Assembly (NCBI GenBank): GCA_965216515.1
Contig: OZ244173.1
Location: 248,001 to 312,000, forward strand
Origin: CAXMRP01 sp965216515
GTDB lineage: Bacteria; Pseudomonadota; Alphaproteobacteria; Rhizobiales; Afifellaceae
Direction of reading: 5' to 3'
DNA length: 64,000 nucleotides
Below the pieces are notes generated by a model that worked only from the letters and a program-made list of their open reading frames with translations, was not told the origin of the DNA and made no database searches. The position numbers and the translations under genes were made by a program. Shown one piece after another: positions 1 through 8,482 of the stretch (the stretch's first letter is position 1; each line of letters starts with the position of its first letter).

Positions 1-673
1 CAGTCAGGCCGGATCGCTGGATTACAAGGTTTCCGGCAGCGCCTGGGCCGCATTTCGCGGCTCGGCGATCATTTCTGTTGCCGCGACGGCGATCTCCGTG
101 GTTTTCGGGACATTGGCGGCATACTCCATCGTTCGCTTCCGGACAGGTGGCCCGAATTACCCGTTTCAGTTTCTGACTGTGCGGATGGTGCCGCCCATCG
201 CCGTCGTCGTTCCGATGGTGGCGTTGTTTTCAATCCTGAAACTGTCCGACACATACATCGGACTGATCACCGCCTATTCGGCATTCACGCTGCCGTTTTC
301 CATCTGGATGATCCGATCCTTCATCGACGATGTTCCGGCCGAACTGGAGGGTGCCGCGATGATCCACGGCCACGGTCAGTTCAAGGCGTTTCTCACCGTG
401 ACGCTGCCGTTGGTCAAAGGCGGTATTTTGTCGACGGCGTTGTTCGTGTTCATCCTGAACTGGTCGGAGTTCCTGTTCGCGCTGGTATTGACAGCGGGAA
501 ATGTGGTCACGGTGACGCTGCAGGTCGCCAACTACGTCTCCGCCTCATCGGGAAAACTCTACGGGGTCCAGGCCGCCATGGGGACGATATCGACGCTGCC
601 GGTAATATTCTTCGGATACATGATCCAACGCCATATTGTGCGCGGTCTGACGTTCGGGGCGATCAAGCGATGA
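1..673 (+). CDS. Carbohydrate-type ABC transporter permease (MalG-like), 5' truncated by window edge
   Basis: This is an inner-membrane permease of a binding-protein-dependent importer of the MalG/UgpE class. The reading frame is open from base 2, so the true start lies left of the window and 98 is only an internal ATG. Several hydrophobic segments are visible. The cytoplasmic EAA loop that docks on the ATPase reads EGAAMIHGHGQFKAF, near residues 85-100 counted from 98. It overlaps the next gene by 4 bases (ATGA), so it is translated together with the two ATPases downstream. The substrate cannot be read from the sequence. Importers with two distinct ATPases include glycerol systems of rhizobia, but that is only a parallel. 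Confidence 0.85.
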   Translation, partial: SQAGSLDYKVSGSAWAAFRGSAIISVAATAISVVFGTLAAYSIVRFRTGGPNYPFQFLTVRMVPPIAVVVPMVALFSILKLSDTYIGLITAYSAFTLPFSIWMIRSFIDDVPAELEGAAMIHGHGQFKAFLTVTLPLVKGGILSTALFVFILNWSEFLFALVLTAGNVVTVTLQVANYVSASSGKLYGVQAAMGTISTLPVIFFGYMIQRHIVRGLTFGAIKR

Positions 674-1782
674 AAGCCGATGTGGTCAGCGAAACCAAGC
701 TTGAATTGCGGTCGCTGCGCAAGGAATTCGACGGTGTCGAAGCGGTAAAGGGAACGAACCTGGTCCTGAAGCGCGGTCAGTTTCTGTCATTGCTGGGGCC
801 TTCGGGCTGCGGCAAGTCGACAACCCTGTCGATGATCGCCGGTTTTCTACAGCCGACATCCGGCGACATTCTGGTGGATGGCCGGTCGATCGTCGATGTA
901 CCGGTGCAACGCCGGCGGATCGGGCTTGTGTTTCAGGATTATGCGATTTTCACAAAGCTCACGGTCCGCGGGAACCTGCTGTTTGGCCTTGAGGCGCAGA
1001 AGATGCCGCGCGCCATGCGCCAAAGCCTGCTCGATGAATACGCGGAGAAACTCGACCTGAAGGATTTGATGAGCGCCCGGGGCGGCGACCTCAACATGAG
1101 TGAAATGCAGCGGGTCGCCCTGGCCCGGGTCATGGTTACCCGGCCCGAGTTGCTGTTGCTGGACGAACCGATGTCCAATCTCGACGCGTCCTTGCGGGCA
1201 TCGTTGCGCGGGGAATTGAAGCGCATCCAGAAGGACCTGCAGCAGACGGTGCTTTATGTAACCCATGATCAGGCCGAAGCGATGTCCATGTCTGATCAGA
1301 TCGCCGTCATGAACGACGGCGAAATCCAGCAGGTTGGCTCACCGAGACAGATCTATAGTCGGCCCGACAACCGCTTTGTTGCGGAATTCATCGGTGACCC
1401 GCCCATCAACATCATCGAATGCACCGTTCACGTCGCAAGGGGCCGGGCAAGTGTGAAGACGGCCCTGCACGAAAATCTGCCGTCCGACGCCAGTGAGGTG
1501 CCGGCCGGTGATTATGAACTGGCCATCCGCCCGCACCATGTGCGGGCGAGCCAAGAGCCTGGTGATGGCTCCGTTCCGGCGGTCGTGAAATTTTCAGAGA
1601 ACTTCGGCGCCGAGCATGTTCTGCATGTTCCATACGGACATGACCTGCTCGCGATCACCGTCGCGCCGGATCTCGCAAGGCCTGGACAGACCGTCCACAT
1701 ATCGCTGGACATGGATCATGCGAGCCTGATCGATCCGGACACGGGCCGGATCGTGTCGCACGGCAGGGAGGCGGCCGCATGA
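670..1782 (+). CDS. ABC transporter ATPase 1, with degenerate signature motif
   Basis: This 370-residue nucleotide-binding subunit belongs to the sugar/polyol (MalK/UgpC) class, with a C-terminal regulatory (TOBE-like) region after about residue 240. Walker A is canonical (GPSGCGKST, residues 43-51). Walker B (LLLLDEP), the D-loop (SNLD) and the switch His (VTHDQ) are intact. The ABC signature, normally LSGGQ/E, reads LNMSE at residues 141-145 and is followed by the usual QR. The gene overlaps both neighbours by 4 bases. Its partner ATPase downstream has the opposite pattern, so the two probably form a heterodimer with one impaired ATP site. Substrate unknown. Confidence 0.9.
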   Translation: MKADVVSETKLELRSLRKEFDGVEAVKGTNLVLKRGQFLSLLGPSGCGKSTTLSMIAGFLQPTSGDILVDGRSIVDVPVQRRRIGLVFQDYAIFTKLTVRGNLLFGLEAQKMPRAMRQSLLDEYAEKLDLKDLMSARGGDLNMSEMQRVALARVMVTRPELLLLDEPMSNLDASLRASLRGELKRIQKDLQQTVLYVTHDQAEAMSMSDQIAVMNDGEIQQVGSPRQIYSRPDNRFVAEFIGDPPINIIECTVHVARGRASVKTALHENLPSDASEVPAGDYELAIRPHHVRASQEPGDGSVPAVVKFSENFGAEHVLHVPYGHDLLAITVAPDLARPGQTVHISLDMDHASLIDPDTGRIVSHGREAAA

Positions 1783-2891
1783 CCCAGCTCGCTATCAGCA
1801 ATCTCGATGTGAGCTTTGATGACCTGCGCGCCCTCAAAAATGTCGCACTGCGCGTCGAGCCCGGTGAATTCTTCTGCATCGTCGGCCCGACCAACGCGGG
1901 AAAATCGACACTGCTCAAAACGATTGCCGGATTGGTGCGCCCGGACAATGGCAGCATCGGGCTGGCCGGCGTGGACCACACGAAATCGCAACCCAGGGAT
2001 CGCAATGTCAGCCTGTTGTTTCAGAACATCGCGCTCTTTCCCAATTTGACGGGCTTTGAAAATATTGCCTTTCCCCTGCGGACCGCCCGGATCGACGAAA
2101 CCGGTGTTCGCGACCGGGTCGAGGCGTTGGCAGATATCCTGAAAGTGAAGCACGTGTTGCATCGGCTGCCGCGGACTTTTTCCGGCGGCGAACAACAGCG
2201 TGTGGCCATCGGTCGTTCAATCGCCCGTCCCGCGGACCTGCTCATGCTGGACGAGCCGCTGACCAATCTTGACGCCCGTATCCGCATCGCCCTTCGCATT
2301 GAGTTCAAGGAACTCCATCGCCGGCTCGGTCAGACAGTGCTGTACGTCACCCACGATCAGGTCGAGGCCATGTCGATGTCCGACAGGATCGCTGTCCTGC
2401 ATGAAGGCCGCATTCAGCAGATCGCCACGCCGGACGAGATCTACAATCGACCGGCCAACAGGTTTGTCGCCGAATTTATCGGACAGCCGGCGATGAACAT
2501 CCTGCCCGCAGAACTTGTCGCCGAGGATGGCGCGACCGGCACCGCGGTCGACATTGGCGGTTGCCGTTTCTCCTTCTCGCAGAGGTTGGGGGAGGCGCAT
2601 TTCACCGGATTGCCACGACAATTGATGGTCGGCGTTCGGCCGGAGAAGGTGCGCATCGGGCCGGCCAGCACGACCGAGACACCACACAGGGCGGAGATCC
2701 TATGGATTGAGCATCTCGGTTCGAAATCCATCGTCGACCTTCGACTTAACGGCACCATGCTGCGGGCAAAGGCGGCGCCCGATAGCCCGGTTCACCGGGC
2801 GCGCTCGGCTTGGTTCGGATTTGACCTAGAGCCCCATCACATTCTCGACCCGAAGACAGGCCGATTCTTCAACCTGTCGGATTCGCCGTAA
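1779..2891 (+). CDS. ABC transporter ATPase 2, with variant Walker A
   Basis: Second ATPase of the same importer, also 370 residues and MalK/UgpC-like with a C-terminal TOBE-type region. Walker A is a variant, GPTNAGKST at residues 36-44, with Asn at residue 39 where Gly is usual. The signature FSGGEQQR (residues 134-141) is canonical, as are Walker B (LLMLDEP), the D-loop (TNLD) and the switch His (VTHDQ). It starts inside the stop of ATPase 1 (ATGA). ATP sites in these dimers are built from the Walker A of one chain and the signature of the other, so the two proteins together make one fully canonical site and one degenerate site. The gene ends about 50 bases before the next operon member. 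Confidence 0.9.
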   Translation: MTQLAISNLDVSFDDLRALKNVALRVEPGEFFCIVGPTNAGKSTLLKTIAGLVRPDNGSIGLAGVDHTKSQPRDRNVSLLFQNIALFPNLTGFENIAFPLRTARIDETGVRDRVEALADILKVKHVLHRLPRTFSGGEQQRVAIGRSIARPADLLMLDEPLTNLDARIRIALRIEFKELHRRLGQTVLYVTHDQVEAMSMSDRIAVLHEGRIQQIATPDEIYNRPANRFVAEFIGQPAMNILPAELVAEDGATGTAVDIGGCRFSFSQRLGEAHFTGLPRQLMVGVRPEKVRIGPASTTETPHRAEILWIEHLGSKSIVDLRLNGTMLRAKAAPDSPVHRARSAWFGFDLEPHHILDPKTGRFFNLSDSP

Positions 2892-2940
2892 ATGCAGCCG
2901 GCGGGCCTGTCGGTCCGCCCAGAACCTGGAGGAAACAAAC

Positions 2941-4101
2941 ATGTGCATTTGTCACGGCCCGAGCGGCCCCGGTGGACCGCTTCCCGGTAAGTTCACCTAT
3001 TCCGCTTTCTCAAAAGACCTGGATCTGGCGCCGACTCGCGCCCTTGAGGATGTCATAGCGATGAGTCCGGAAGACATGGCGCGGGCGTCTCGCTTGGTGA
3101 CCGGCACATACAACGAGCTGCTGCAGACCGCCGCCAGCCTGGAAGACGACGGCTATCGCCGGTTGATGACCGAGTGCATCAGCAGTCCGAAAGTCTCTTT
3201 CCTCGAAATGTACCCAAGCGATGACGATCGCCGGAAGTTGTTCGATGAGATGGTGAAGCTCGGTTTTTTCAGTGCCGAGGATGATCCCGATCACGTCTGG
3301 CCATCGGGGCACATGAGCCCGCAAACTTACCTGACGGCGCCGTCAAGCCACAACGACTTCTACAATGCCCATCCCGGAGGGCTGGCCCTGACGGTCGCCT
3401 ACAACATTCGCATCGCCGACAATTACACCGAAAACTACCGCCAGATGTATGGCCTGCCGATCAATCGGGATCTGCCGGTCGCGTCCTTGCTCGTCCATGA
3501 ATACCCAAAGGTCTGGCTTTATCAGTGGCAGCAGGATGGCAGCTGGCTCGAGGAGCCCCGGACCGTATATTCGGATACTTGGCATGCGCACTGCATTTAC
3601 GTGACAGCGGAACTCATGCATCGCCGGTTCGATTCGCGCATCGTCATGGCGATGGCGGCGGCCCACCAGATGTCGATGCTCGACGCATCGATGGACGGTC
3701 GGGATGTTGTTGCGAACTGGATCGGCCTCGACCGGGTCTGCCATTTCATCAGTGCGGCGGCCGTGATGGCCCAGGTCGATCCCGTCGATTACGGACTTCT
3801 GGAGCGAAAAAACGGCGAACTCACTCTGGCCACCCAGCCGGCGGAGCAATGGGTTACCCATTTGGCCGACATGAACTGGCCCTACACGATGGGAGCCGCG
3901 CATCTTTATACATGGCCGATGCTGCAACAGATCGCCAGCGAGGAACTCGGCGTCTCCGACAGCGATTTGGGTGGCCGCCCGTTCAACCAGATCAAGAACT
4001 ATGTCTGGTCGCAGATCGGCCAAATCCCGCTATATGAGATACTTGTTCGCGAGGGCTACGATGCGGCCCGGGATACGGTCACAAGACTTGTCGGCAAATG
4101 A
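2941..4101 (+). CDS. HD-domain-like protein of unknown function
   Basis: This 386-residue soluble protein starts at an ATG preceded by a good ribosome site (GGAGG, 9 bases upstream). I do not recognise a named family. Its central part resembles HD-type metal phosphohydrolases: HPGGLALTV (His144), then VHEYPKVWLYQW with His186-Glu187 in place of His-Asp, then WHAHC (His215, His217) and AAAHQM (His242). The N-terminus has a Cys-x-Cys-His motif followed by a Gly/Pro-rich stretch. There is no signal peptide or membrane segment. It overlaps the malic-enzyme homologue by 4 bases and follows the ABC importer, so a role in the same pathway is likely. The reaction is unknown. Without the Asp of the HD doublet it could be a binding protein rather than a hydrolase. 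Confidence 0.8.
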   Translation: MCICHGPSGPGGPLPGKFTYSAFSKDLDLAPTRALEDVIAMSPEDMARASRLVTGTYNELLQTAASLEDDGYRRLMTECISSPKVSFLEMYPSDDDRRKLFDEMVKLGFFSAEDDPDHVWPSGHMSPQTYLTAPSSHNDFYNAHPGGLALTVAYNIRIADNYTENYRQMYGLPINRDLPVASLLVHEYPKVWLYQWQQDGSWLEEPRTVYSDTWHAHCIYVTAELMHRRFDSRIVMAMAAAHQMSMLDASMDGRDVVANWIGLDRVCHFISAAAVMAQVDPVDYGLLERKNGELTLATQPAEQWVTHLADMNWPYTMGAAHLYTWPMLQQIASEELGVSDSDLGGRPFNQIKNYVWSQIGQIPLYEILVREGYDAARDTVTRLVGK

Positions 4102-5375
4102 AGGACATTTCGCGCGAAGCGGCATTGTCCTTCGGCCGCGATGTCTACGCCGGCCATGGCAAGATCGAAATCGCACCGAAAGTCGTCGTCAACGGTGTGC
4201 GCGACATCGCAATTGCGTTCACGCCCGGTGTCGGTCACGCGGTCCGTGCCATCGCCGACACGCCGGACCTGATCCACGAGCAAACCGCCAAGGACAATCT
4301 GATTGCCCTGGTTACCGACGGATCTGCGGTTCTGGGATATGGCAATATCGGGCCCCGAGCCGGTATGCCGGTGATGGAGGGCAAGGCGGTGATGTTCAAG
4401 CTCTTGGCCGGCATTGATTGCGTCCCGCTCTGCCTGGATGTCAGTGACGGGCAGGAGGTGGTGGCGATCGTCAAGGCACTTGAGCCGACATTCGGCGGAT
4501 TCAATCTTGAGGATATCGCGGCGCCGGCATGCTTTGACGTGATGGATCAGCTATCCCGCACATTGCCGGTTCCGATCATGCATGACGACCAGTACGGGAC
4601 TGCCACGGCGATCACGGCGGCGCTTATCAATGCCTTGAAAATACTCGACCGCAAACCGCAGGATCAGAAGGTCGTCGTGTGCGGCTGCGGCGCGGCGGGC
4701 ACAGCGTGTATCGACATGTTGCGATTGCTTGGTGTTGAGGACATCGTCGCCGTCGACCGGGACGGCATACTCCGCCGTGACAAAGCATATCGGCACGCCC
4801 ACCTGCAGCGGGTTGCCAACATCACGAACGCCGATTGCATTGGCGGTGATTTGTCAGACGCCATGACCGGCGCGGACCTTTTTATCGGTTTGTCTGTCGG
4901 CGGCATCGTTTCCCGGGAGATGATCCGGCGGATGAATGCGAATCCGATTGTATTTTCCCTGGCCAACCCTGAACCGGAAATTCTACCCCAAGCCGCCCGG
5001 TCAGCCGGTGCCGTGCTGGTGGCAAGCGGTCGCTTCGATTTTCCCAACCATTGCAACAATGTCCTTGCTTTCCCATCATTGATGCGCGGTGCGCTGGACA
5101 CCAGGGCAAGATCGATATCGCCCGGCATGTGCTTTGCCGCCGCCCAGGCGATCGCCGATGACCTGCCGGAGAGCGAACTTTCGGTCACCAACATTTCGCC
5201 AAGCCCATTGTCCGAGACGCTTTATCCGGATGTGGCGGAGGCCACCGCTCAAGCGGCAGTTCGGGAAAACCTGGCGCGGATAATCCCGGAGCCCGGGGCC
5301 GTAGCGGAAAATACCAGACGTCGTCAGAAACTGGCGCACGCCCATCAGGTTCACCTGTCCACACTAAGCCGATAA
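4098..5375 (+). CDS. Malic enzyme homologue (oxaloacetate-decarboxylating malate dehydrogenase family)
   Basis: This 425-residue protein has the size of short bacterial malic enzymes without the phosphotransacetylase extension. It should oxidatively decarboxylate a 2-hydroxyacid such as malate using NAD(P). Visible motifs are DGSAVLGYGNIGP, EGKAVMFK (with the catalytic Lys, residue 96), NLEDIAAPACF and HDDQYGTA (metal ligands), a dinucleotide-binding GCGAAGTA and SLANPEPEI. One catalytic residue differs: the family motif YTPGV reads FTPGV, with Phe41 where the general-acid Tyr normally lies. It starts within the stop of the HD-like gene (ATGA). The substitution makes a weakened or altered activity, or a different 2-hydroxyacid substrate, possible. 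Confidence 0.85.
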   Translation: MKDISREAALSFGRDVYAGHGKIEIAPKVVVNGVRDIAIAFTPGVGHAVRAIADTPDLIHEQTAKDNLIALVTDGSAVLGYGNIGPRAGMPVMEGKAVMFKLLAGIDCVPLCLDVSDGQEVVAIVKALEPTFGGFNLEDIAAPACFDVMDQLSRTLPVPIMHDDQYGTATAITAALINALKILDRKPQDQKVVVCGCGAAGTACIDMLRLLGVEDIVAVDRDGILRRDKAYRHAHLQRVANITNADCIGGDLSDAMTGADLFIGLSVGGIVSREMIRRMNANPIVFSLANPEPEILPQAARSAGAVLVASGRFDFPNHCNNVLAFPSLMRGALDTRARSISPGMCFAAAQAIADDLPESELSVTNISPSPLSETLYPDVAEATAQAAVRENLARIIPEPGAVAENTRRRQKLAHAHQVHLSTLSR

Positions 5376-5410
5376 CCGGCGATACCGGACCGGTCGGGTC
5401 GCCGCCGACT

Positions 5411-5587
5411 TTAAACGGGGCAGGGCATTCTGGTATCCGTGCCCGTCGGCCACTGCCGTTCATCGAACAGGGCAACCCCATCCCGAAACAGCCCGTCGAC
5501 CGCCCGGCAGGCATCTGCCCGTAAGCGGATATTCTTCGCCGTTCGGGCAACGCCTGTACCAGCACGCCAAGGAAGCGCATTGACCAT
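5411..5587 (-). CDS. Small hypothetical ORF (58 aa) downstream of the B6 operon
   Basis: A 58-codon ATG-initiated frame lies in the 327-base gap between the malic-enzyme homologue and pyridoxal dehydrogenase, reading in the direction of the B6 operon. Its C-terminal half (DGLFRDGVALFDERQWP and so on) has ordinary protein-like composition, but I recognise no family and see only a weak ribosome site. An in-frame TGA lies shortly upstream, so it is not the tail of a larger intact gene. It may be a real small gene, a remnant, or chance. Nothing else recognisable lies in this gap. Confidence 0.25.
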   Translation of the reverse strand: MVNALPWRAGTGVARTAKNIRLRADACRAVDGLFRDGVALFDERQWPTGTDTRMPCPV

Positions 5588-5702
5588 GTGTGGACGCCTG
5601 TGTCCCGACCGGCGTCAACACGAGACCGGGTGCGGGTTCACGTCTCCGGCCGCGGCGGCGGCAGCCGGCATCGCACGGGTTCAGCTGCCGATACCGCGTC
5701 AA

Positions 5703-6446
5703 CTACCAGCGGATCATGCCGGCATCCACATTCACAGTCTGGCCGGTCATCCACGCTGCGTCGTCGGATGCCAGAAAGGCTGCGACATTTGCGATATGTT
5801 CCGGTTGGCCCTTTCCCGGCATGGCCTGCAGCATTTCGACAAACTCGAAAGCGTTGTTGTGCGGGCTCGATTTGACGCCATCCGATTCAATAAGACCCGG
5901 CGCCAGCGCATTCACTGTTATCCCGTATTTGCCGACCTCTGTCGCCAGCGCGCGTGTGAACCCGATCACCCCGCCTTTGGCTGCGACATAGGCCGCCATG
6001 TTCGGCGTTCCGGCAAAGAACGTGTTTGAAGCGATATTGATAATCCGGCCGCCGCGACCTGCGGCCCGCATCATGTCTGTCGCTTTGCGGCTGGTCAGAA
6101 ACACGCTGGTCAGATTGACATCGATCAGCTTCTGCCAGTGATCCAGATCCACGGCGTCCCATTCGATAAAGGGCACGATGGATGCATTGTTGACGATGAT
6201 ATCCGGGGCGCCGTCTCGGGCTGCGCCTTCGATCAGGCCATCGACCTGTTCAGCCTTTGATACGTCGCACGCGACCCCCGTCGCCCCGTTTCCGATTTCC
6301 TGTGCCGCCGCCTTGGCACCCTCACCGTTGATGTCACCGATAGTGACAGTCGCGCCATCGGCGGCAAAACGCGCCGCGATCGCCTTGCCGATCCCCTGGG
6401 CGGCACCTGTCACAATGGCGGATTTTCCTTCCAGCTTCCCAGCCAT
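5703..6446 (-). CDS. Pyridoxal 4-dehydrogenase (SDR family)
   Basis: This 247-residue short-chain dehydrogenase oxidises pyridoxal to 4-pyridoxolactone with NAD, a step of vitamin B6 degradation. The start ATG at 6446 is chosen because AGGAGGG lies 8 bases upstream; the open frame runs further but has no such site. The cofactor motif TGAAQGIG begins at residue 13, NNAS follows, and the catalytic triad is Ser140, Tyr153 (YVAAK) and Lys157. Stretches such as NNASIVPF and SNTFFAGTPNMAAYVAAKGG match my memory of the M. loti enzyme closely. The two genes upstream are the transaminase and lactonase of the same pathway, which strongly supports this assignment over a generic SDR. It is the last clear gene of the operon. 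Confidence 0.88.
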   Translation of the reverse strand: MAGKLEGKSAIVTGAAQGIGKAIAARFAADGATVTIGDINGEGAKAAAQEIGNGATGVACDVSKAEQVDGLIEGAARDGAPDIIVNNASIVPFIEWDAVDLDHWQKLIDVNLTSVFLTSRKATDMMRAAGRGGRIINIASNTFFAGTPNMAAYVAAKGGVIGFTRALATEVGKYGITVNALAPGLIESDGVKSSPHNNAFEFVEMLQAMPGKGQPEHIANVAAFLASDDAAWMTGQTVNVDAGMIRW

Positions 6447-6463
6447 TTCGAATTCCCTCCTGT

Positions 6464-7639
6464 TTATCCCTGGTCGATTCGTGCCTGAGTGGCATTCAGA
6501 CCTTCGCTGACATTCACCGATGCACCCAGCGCCTTGCACGCACCCGCCATCGCCGCGACCGCAATGAGCGCATACACAGGCTGCGCTGTAGCCCCCATAT
6601 GGCCAATTCGGATCAGTTTCCCCTTGGTTTCGGCGCGGCCCGCTGACAGGCTGACGCCATAGCGCGCGCGGGCCTCTGCAATGACCGCACCGGCATCGAT
6701 GGATTCCGGAATTCGAACCGCCGTGCATGTCGGTGAAGCGATCTCTTCCCGCTTCGCCCACAGTTCCAGCCCCAGCGCCTTAATCCCCTCGCGCGTAGCC
6801 GCAGCGGTCAACGCATGACGGCGCCAAACCGCTTCGGGGCCTTCCTCAAGATACCTGTCGAGCGCGGCGTTCAATCCGTTGACTTCAGCAACCGACGGGG
6901 TAAAGGGGAAGGGTTCGTCCGCCTTCCAGGCATTTTTCCAATCGCTAAATGACAGCATCGACGCGAACGGCGCATCCGCATTCGCCTCGATTTTCGCCCA
7001 CGCCGCCTCCGACACGGCCGCCAGCGTGAGGCCCGGCGGGCACCCCAGGCATTTGTTGGGGCCGGTAATATATATCCCGGCGCAGCAGGCATCGGGCGAA
7101 GTCGGCATTCCCGCCCACGACGATACCGCGTCCACGATCAGCAGTGCGCCTGCATCGGCGACGACACGGCCGATCGCATCAATGTCATTGATGGTACCAG
7201 ACGGTGTGTCGTGATGAACGACCGAGACCACCGCTGTCTCAGGATTTGCTTTCAGATGATCGGCGACGGCCTGCGGATCGATCGCGTCATCATAGTCGGT
7301 TTCGATCTCATCGACCTGTTTTGCGTAGCGGGCAGCCCAATATCCGAAACCTTTGCCATACACGCCCGAGGCGAGATTAAGCACGGTGTCGTCTTTGGCG
7401 ATCAAAGAGGCCGCCGCTGCTTCAAGGCCCAAAACGGGCTCACCATGAAGGATGACCGGAGGCGCCTTTGAGCCGATCGCCGTTTGGGCTTTTCTGGCGA
7501 CATTTTCATAGAACGACAGAAACGCCGGATCGAAATCGTACAACACCGTTGAACTCATCGCCCGAAGGACATCGGAATACGCGTCAACAGGTCCGGCCGA
7601 CAGTGTAAAAACTGGGGGTTGATTCTCAGGATACCGCAT
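6464..7639 (-). CDS. ppat: Pyridoxamine-pyruvate transaminase
   Basis: This PLP-independent class V aminotransferase-fold enzyme transfers the amino group of pyridoxamine to pyruvate, giving pyridoxal and alanine. The 391-residue protein matches the characterised M. loti enzyme in length and motifs, as I recall them: SAGPVDAY near the N-terminus, ILHGEPVLGLEAAAASLI, NLASGVYGKGFGYW and VHHDTPSGTIN. The substrate-binding lysine is Lys196 in GPNKCLG. I place the start at ATG 7639 (MRYPENQ) to match the family; a GTG at 7654 that overlaps the lactonase stop is an alternative. It sits between the lactonase and the pyridoxal dehydrogenase with gaps of about 11 and 17 bases. Its keto product partner pyruvate comes from general metabolism. 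Confidence 0.92.
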   Translation of the reverse strand: MRYPENQPPVFTLSAGPVDAYSDVLRAMSSTVLYDFDPAFLSFYENVARKAQTAIGSKAPPVILHGEPVLGLEAAAASLIAKDDTVLNLASGVYGKGFGYWAARYAKQVDEIETDYDDAIDPQAVADHLKANPETAVVSVVHHDTPSGTINDIDAIGRVVADAGALLIVDAVSSWAGMPTSPDACCAGIYITGPNKCLGCPPGLTLAAVSEAAWAKIEANADAPFASMLSFSDWKNAWKADEPFPFTPSVAEVNGLNAALDRYLEEGPEAVWRRHALTAAATREGIKALGLELWAKREEIASPTCTAVRIPESIDAGAVIAEARARYGVSLSAGRAETKGKLIRIGHMGATAQPVYALIAVAAMAGACKALGASVNVSEGLNATQARIDQG

Positions 7640-7650
7640 GGTTTTCACGC

Positions 7651-8457
7651 TCACTTGTAGGCGTTGACGCCGGTTTGATAATTGGCAAAGCTCTCTGCAT
7701 CGTGGGAGAACAGAACTTCCGCGCCGGTCTCTTCTTCGATTTTCTTCAGCTTTTTCATGCTTTCGACGCCGGCGATCGGATCGATGTGAAATCCTGCATT
7801 GATGTGGTTTTCGTAGCTTTTGCGCGTGTAGGCCGCATCGAGCGTGAACAACATCGGGCGTCGGTTCGCCAATTCGACATAAAGCGAGTAGTGGCCGATC
7901 GCGTGGCCCGGCGTAAAAATGAGCTTGACGCCTTTTGCGAGTTCAATGTCCCCTTCGATCGTCTCATATTTGGTATTCGCGGCAGTTTGACCGGCTGTCA
8001 GTTGATCGGACATTCCCCGTGCCTCCGCCGCTTCCGCGGAAAAGGTCATGTCGGAATAGCCAAGCACCTCGAACGGCTGCGGCCTGGCCGATTGCGCGAT
8101 CTCGTCCTTGTGACAGATCTTTTTTGCGTCCGGAAAGAATTTGTTGCCGCCCACGTGATCGAAATGGAAATGGCTGTTGAACACAACATCGATATCTTTC
8201 GGATCCATACCGATCAACTTGAGCGCGCCGGGTATGGTTTGCTGTTCGGTCTGCTGCGGCTTTTCGAACGGCAGCACTTTCATCACGTGATCGAAGTCGT
8301 AGCCGGTATCGATCAGGAAATTGCCCTGCGCATGTTCGACAAGCACCGAATATACCGGAAAACGGACCTCTCCGCCGGGGCCCTTGTTCCACCAGATATG
8401 AAAACCGTCGAGGACGAGGGAACCGCCGTCGAGCAAATATACTTTTGTCTGTGTCAT
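7651..8457 (-). CDS. 4-Pyridoxolactonase (metallo-beta-lactamase fold)
   Basis: This 268-residue zinc hydrolase opens 4-pyridoxolactone to 4-pyridoxic acid. The zinc motif HFHFDH lies at residues 96-101 (HxHxDH), followed by TPGHAIGH, the bridging Asp in TLDAAY and a C-terminal SHDAE. The start at ATG 8457 has AAGGAAAG upstream; a longer frame to 8595 overlaps the permease gene and is not used. Lactonases of quorum-sensing lactones share this fold, but the adjacent transaminase and pyridoxal dehydrogenase, in the same combination as in M. loti, decide the substrate. Its product, 4-pyridoxic acid, is the last intermediate handled by genes in this window. Confidence 0.88.
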   Translation of the reverse strand: MTQTKVYLLDGGSLVLDGFHIWWNKGPGGEVRFPVYSVLVEHAQGNFLIDTGYDFDHVMKVLPFEKPQQTEQQTIPGALKLIGMDPKDIDVVFNSHFHFDHVGGNKFFPDAKKICHKDEIAQSARPQPFEVLGYSDMTFSAEAAEARGMSDQLTAGQTAANTKYETIEGDIELAKGVKLIFTPGHAIGHYSLYVELANRRPMLFTLDAAYTRKSYENHINAGFHIDPIAGVESMKKLKKIEEETGAEVLFSHDAESFANYQTGVNAYK

Positions 8458-8482
8458 CGTATTGTCTTTCCTTTTCCCTGTG

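Noticed and set aside
5703..6761. Pyridoxal dehydrogenase frame extended to 352 residues
   Set aside because: The extension overlaps the transaminase gene; the ATG at 6446 has AGGAGGG at proper spacing and matches the SDR N-terminus.
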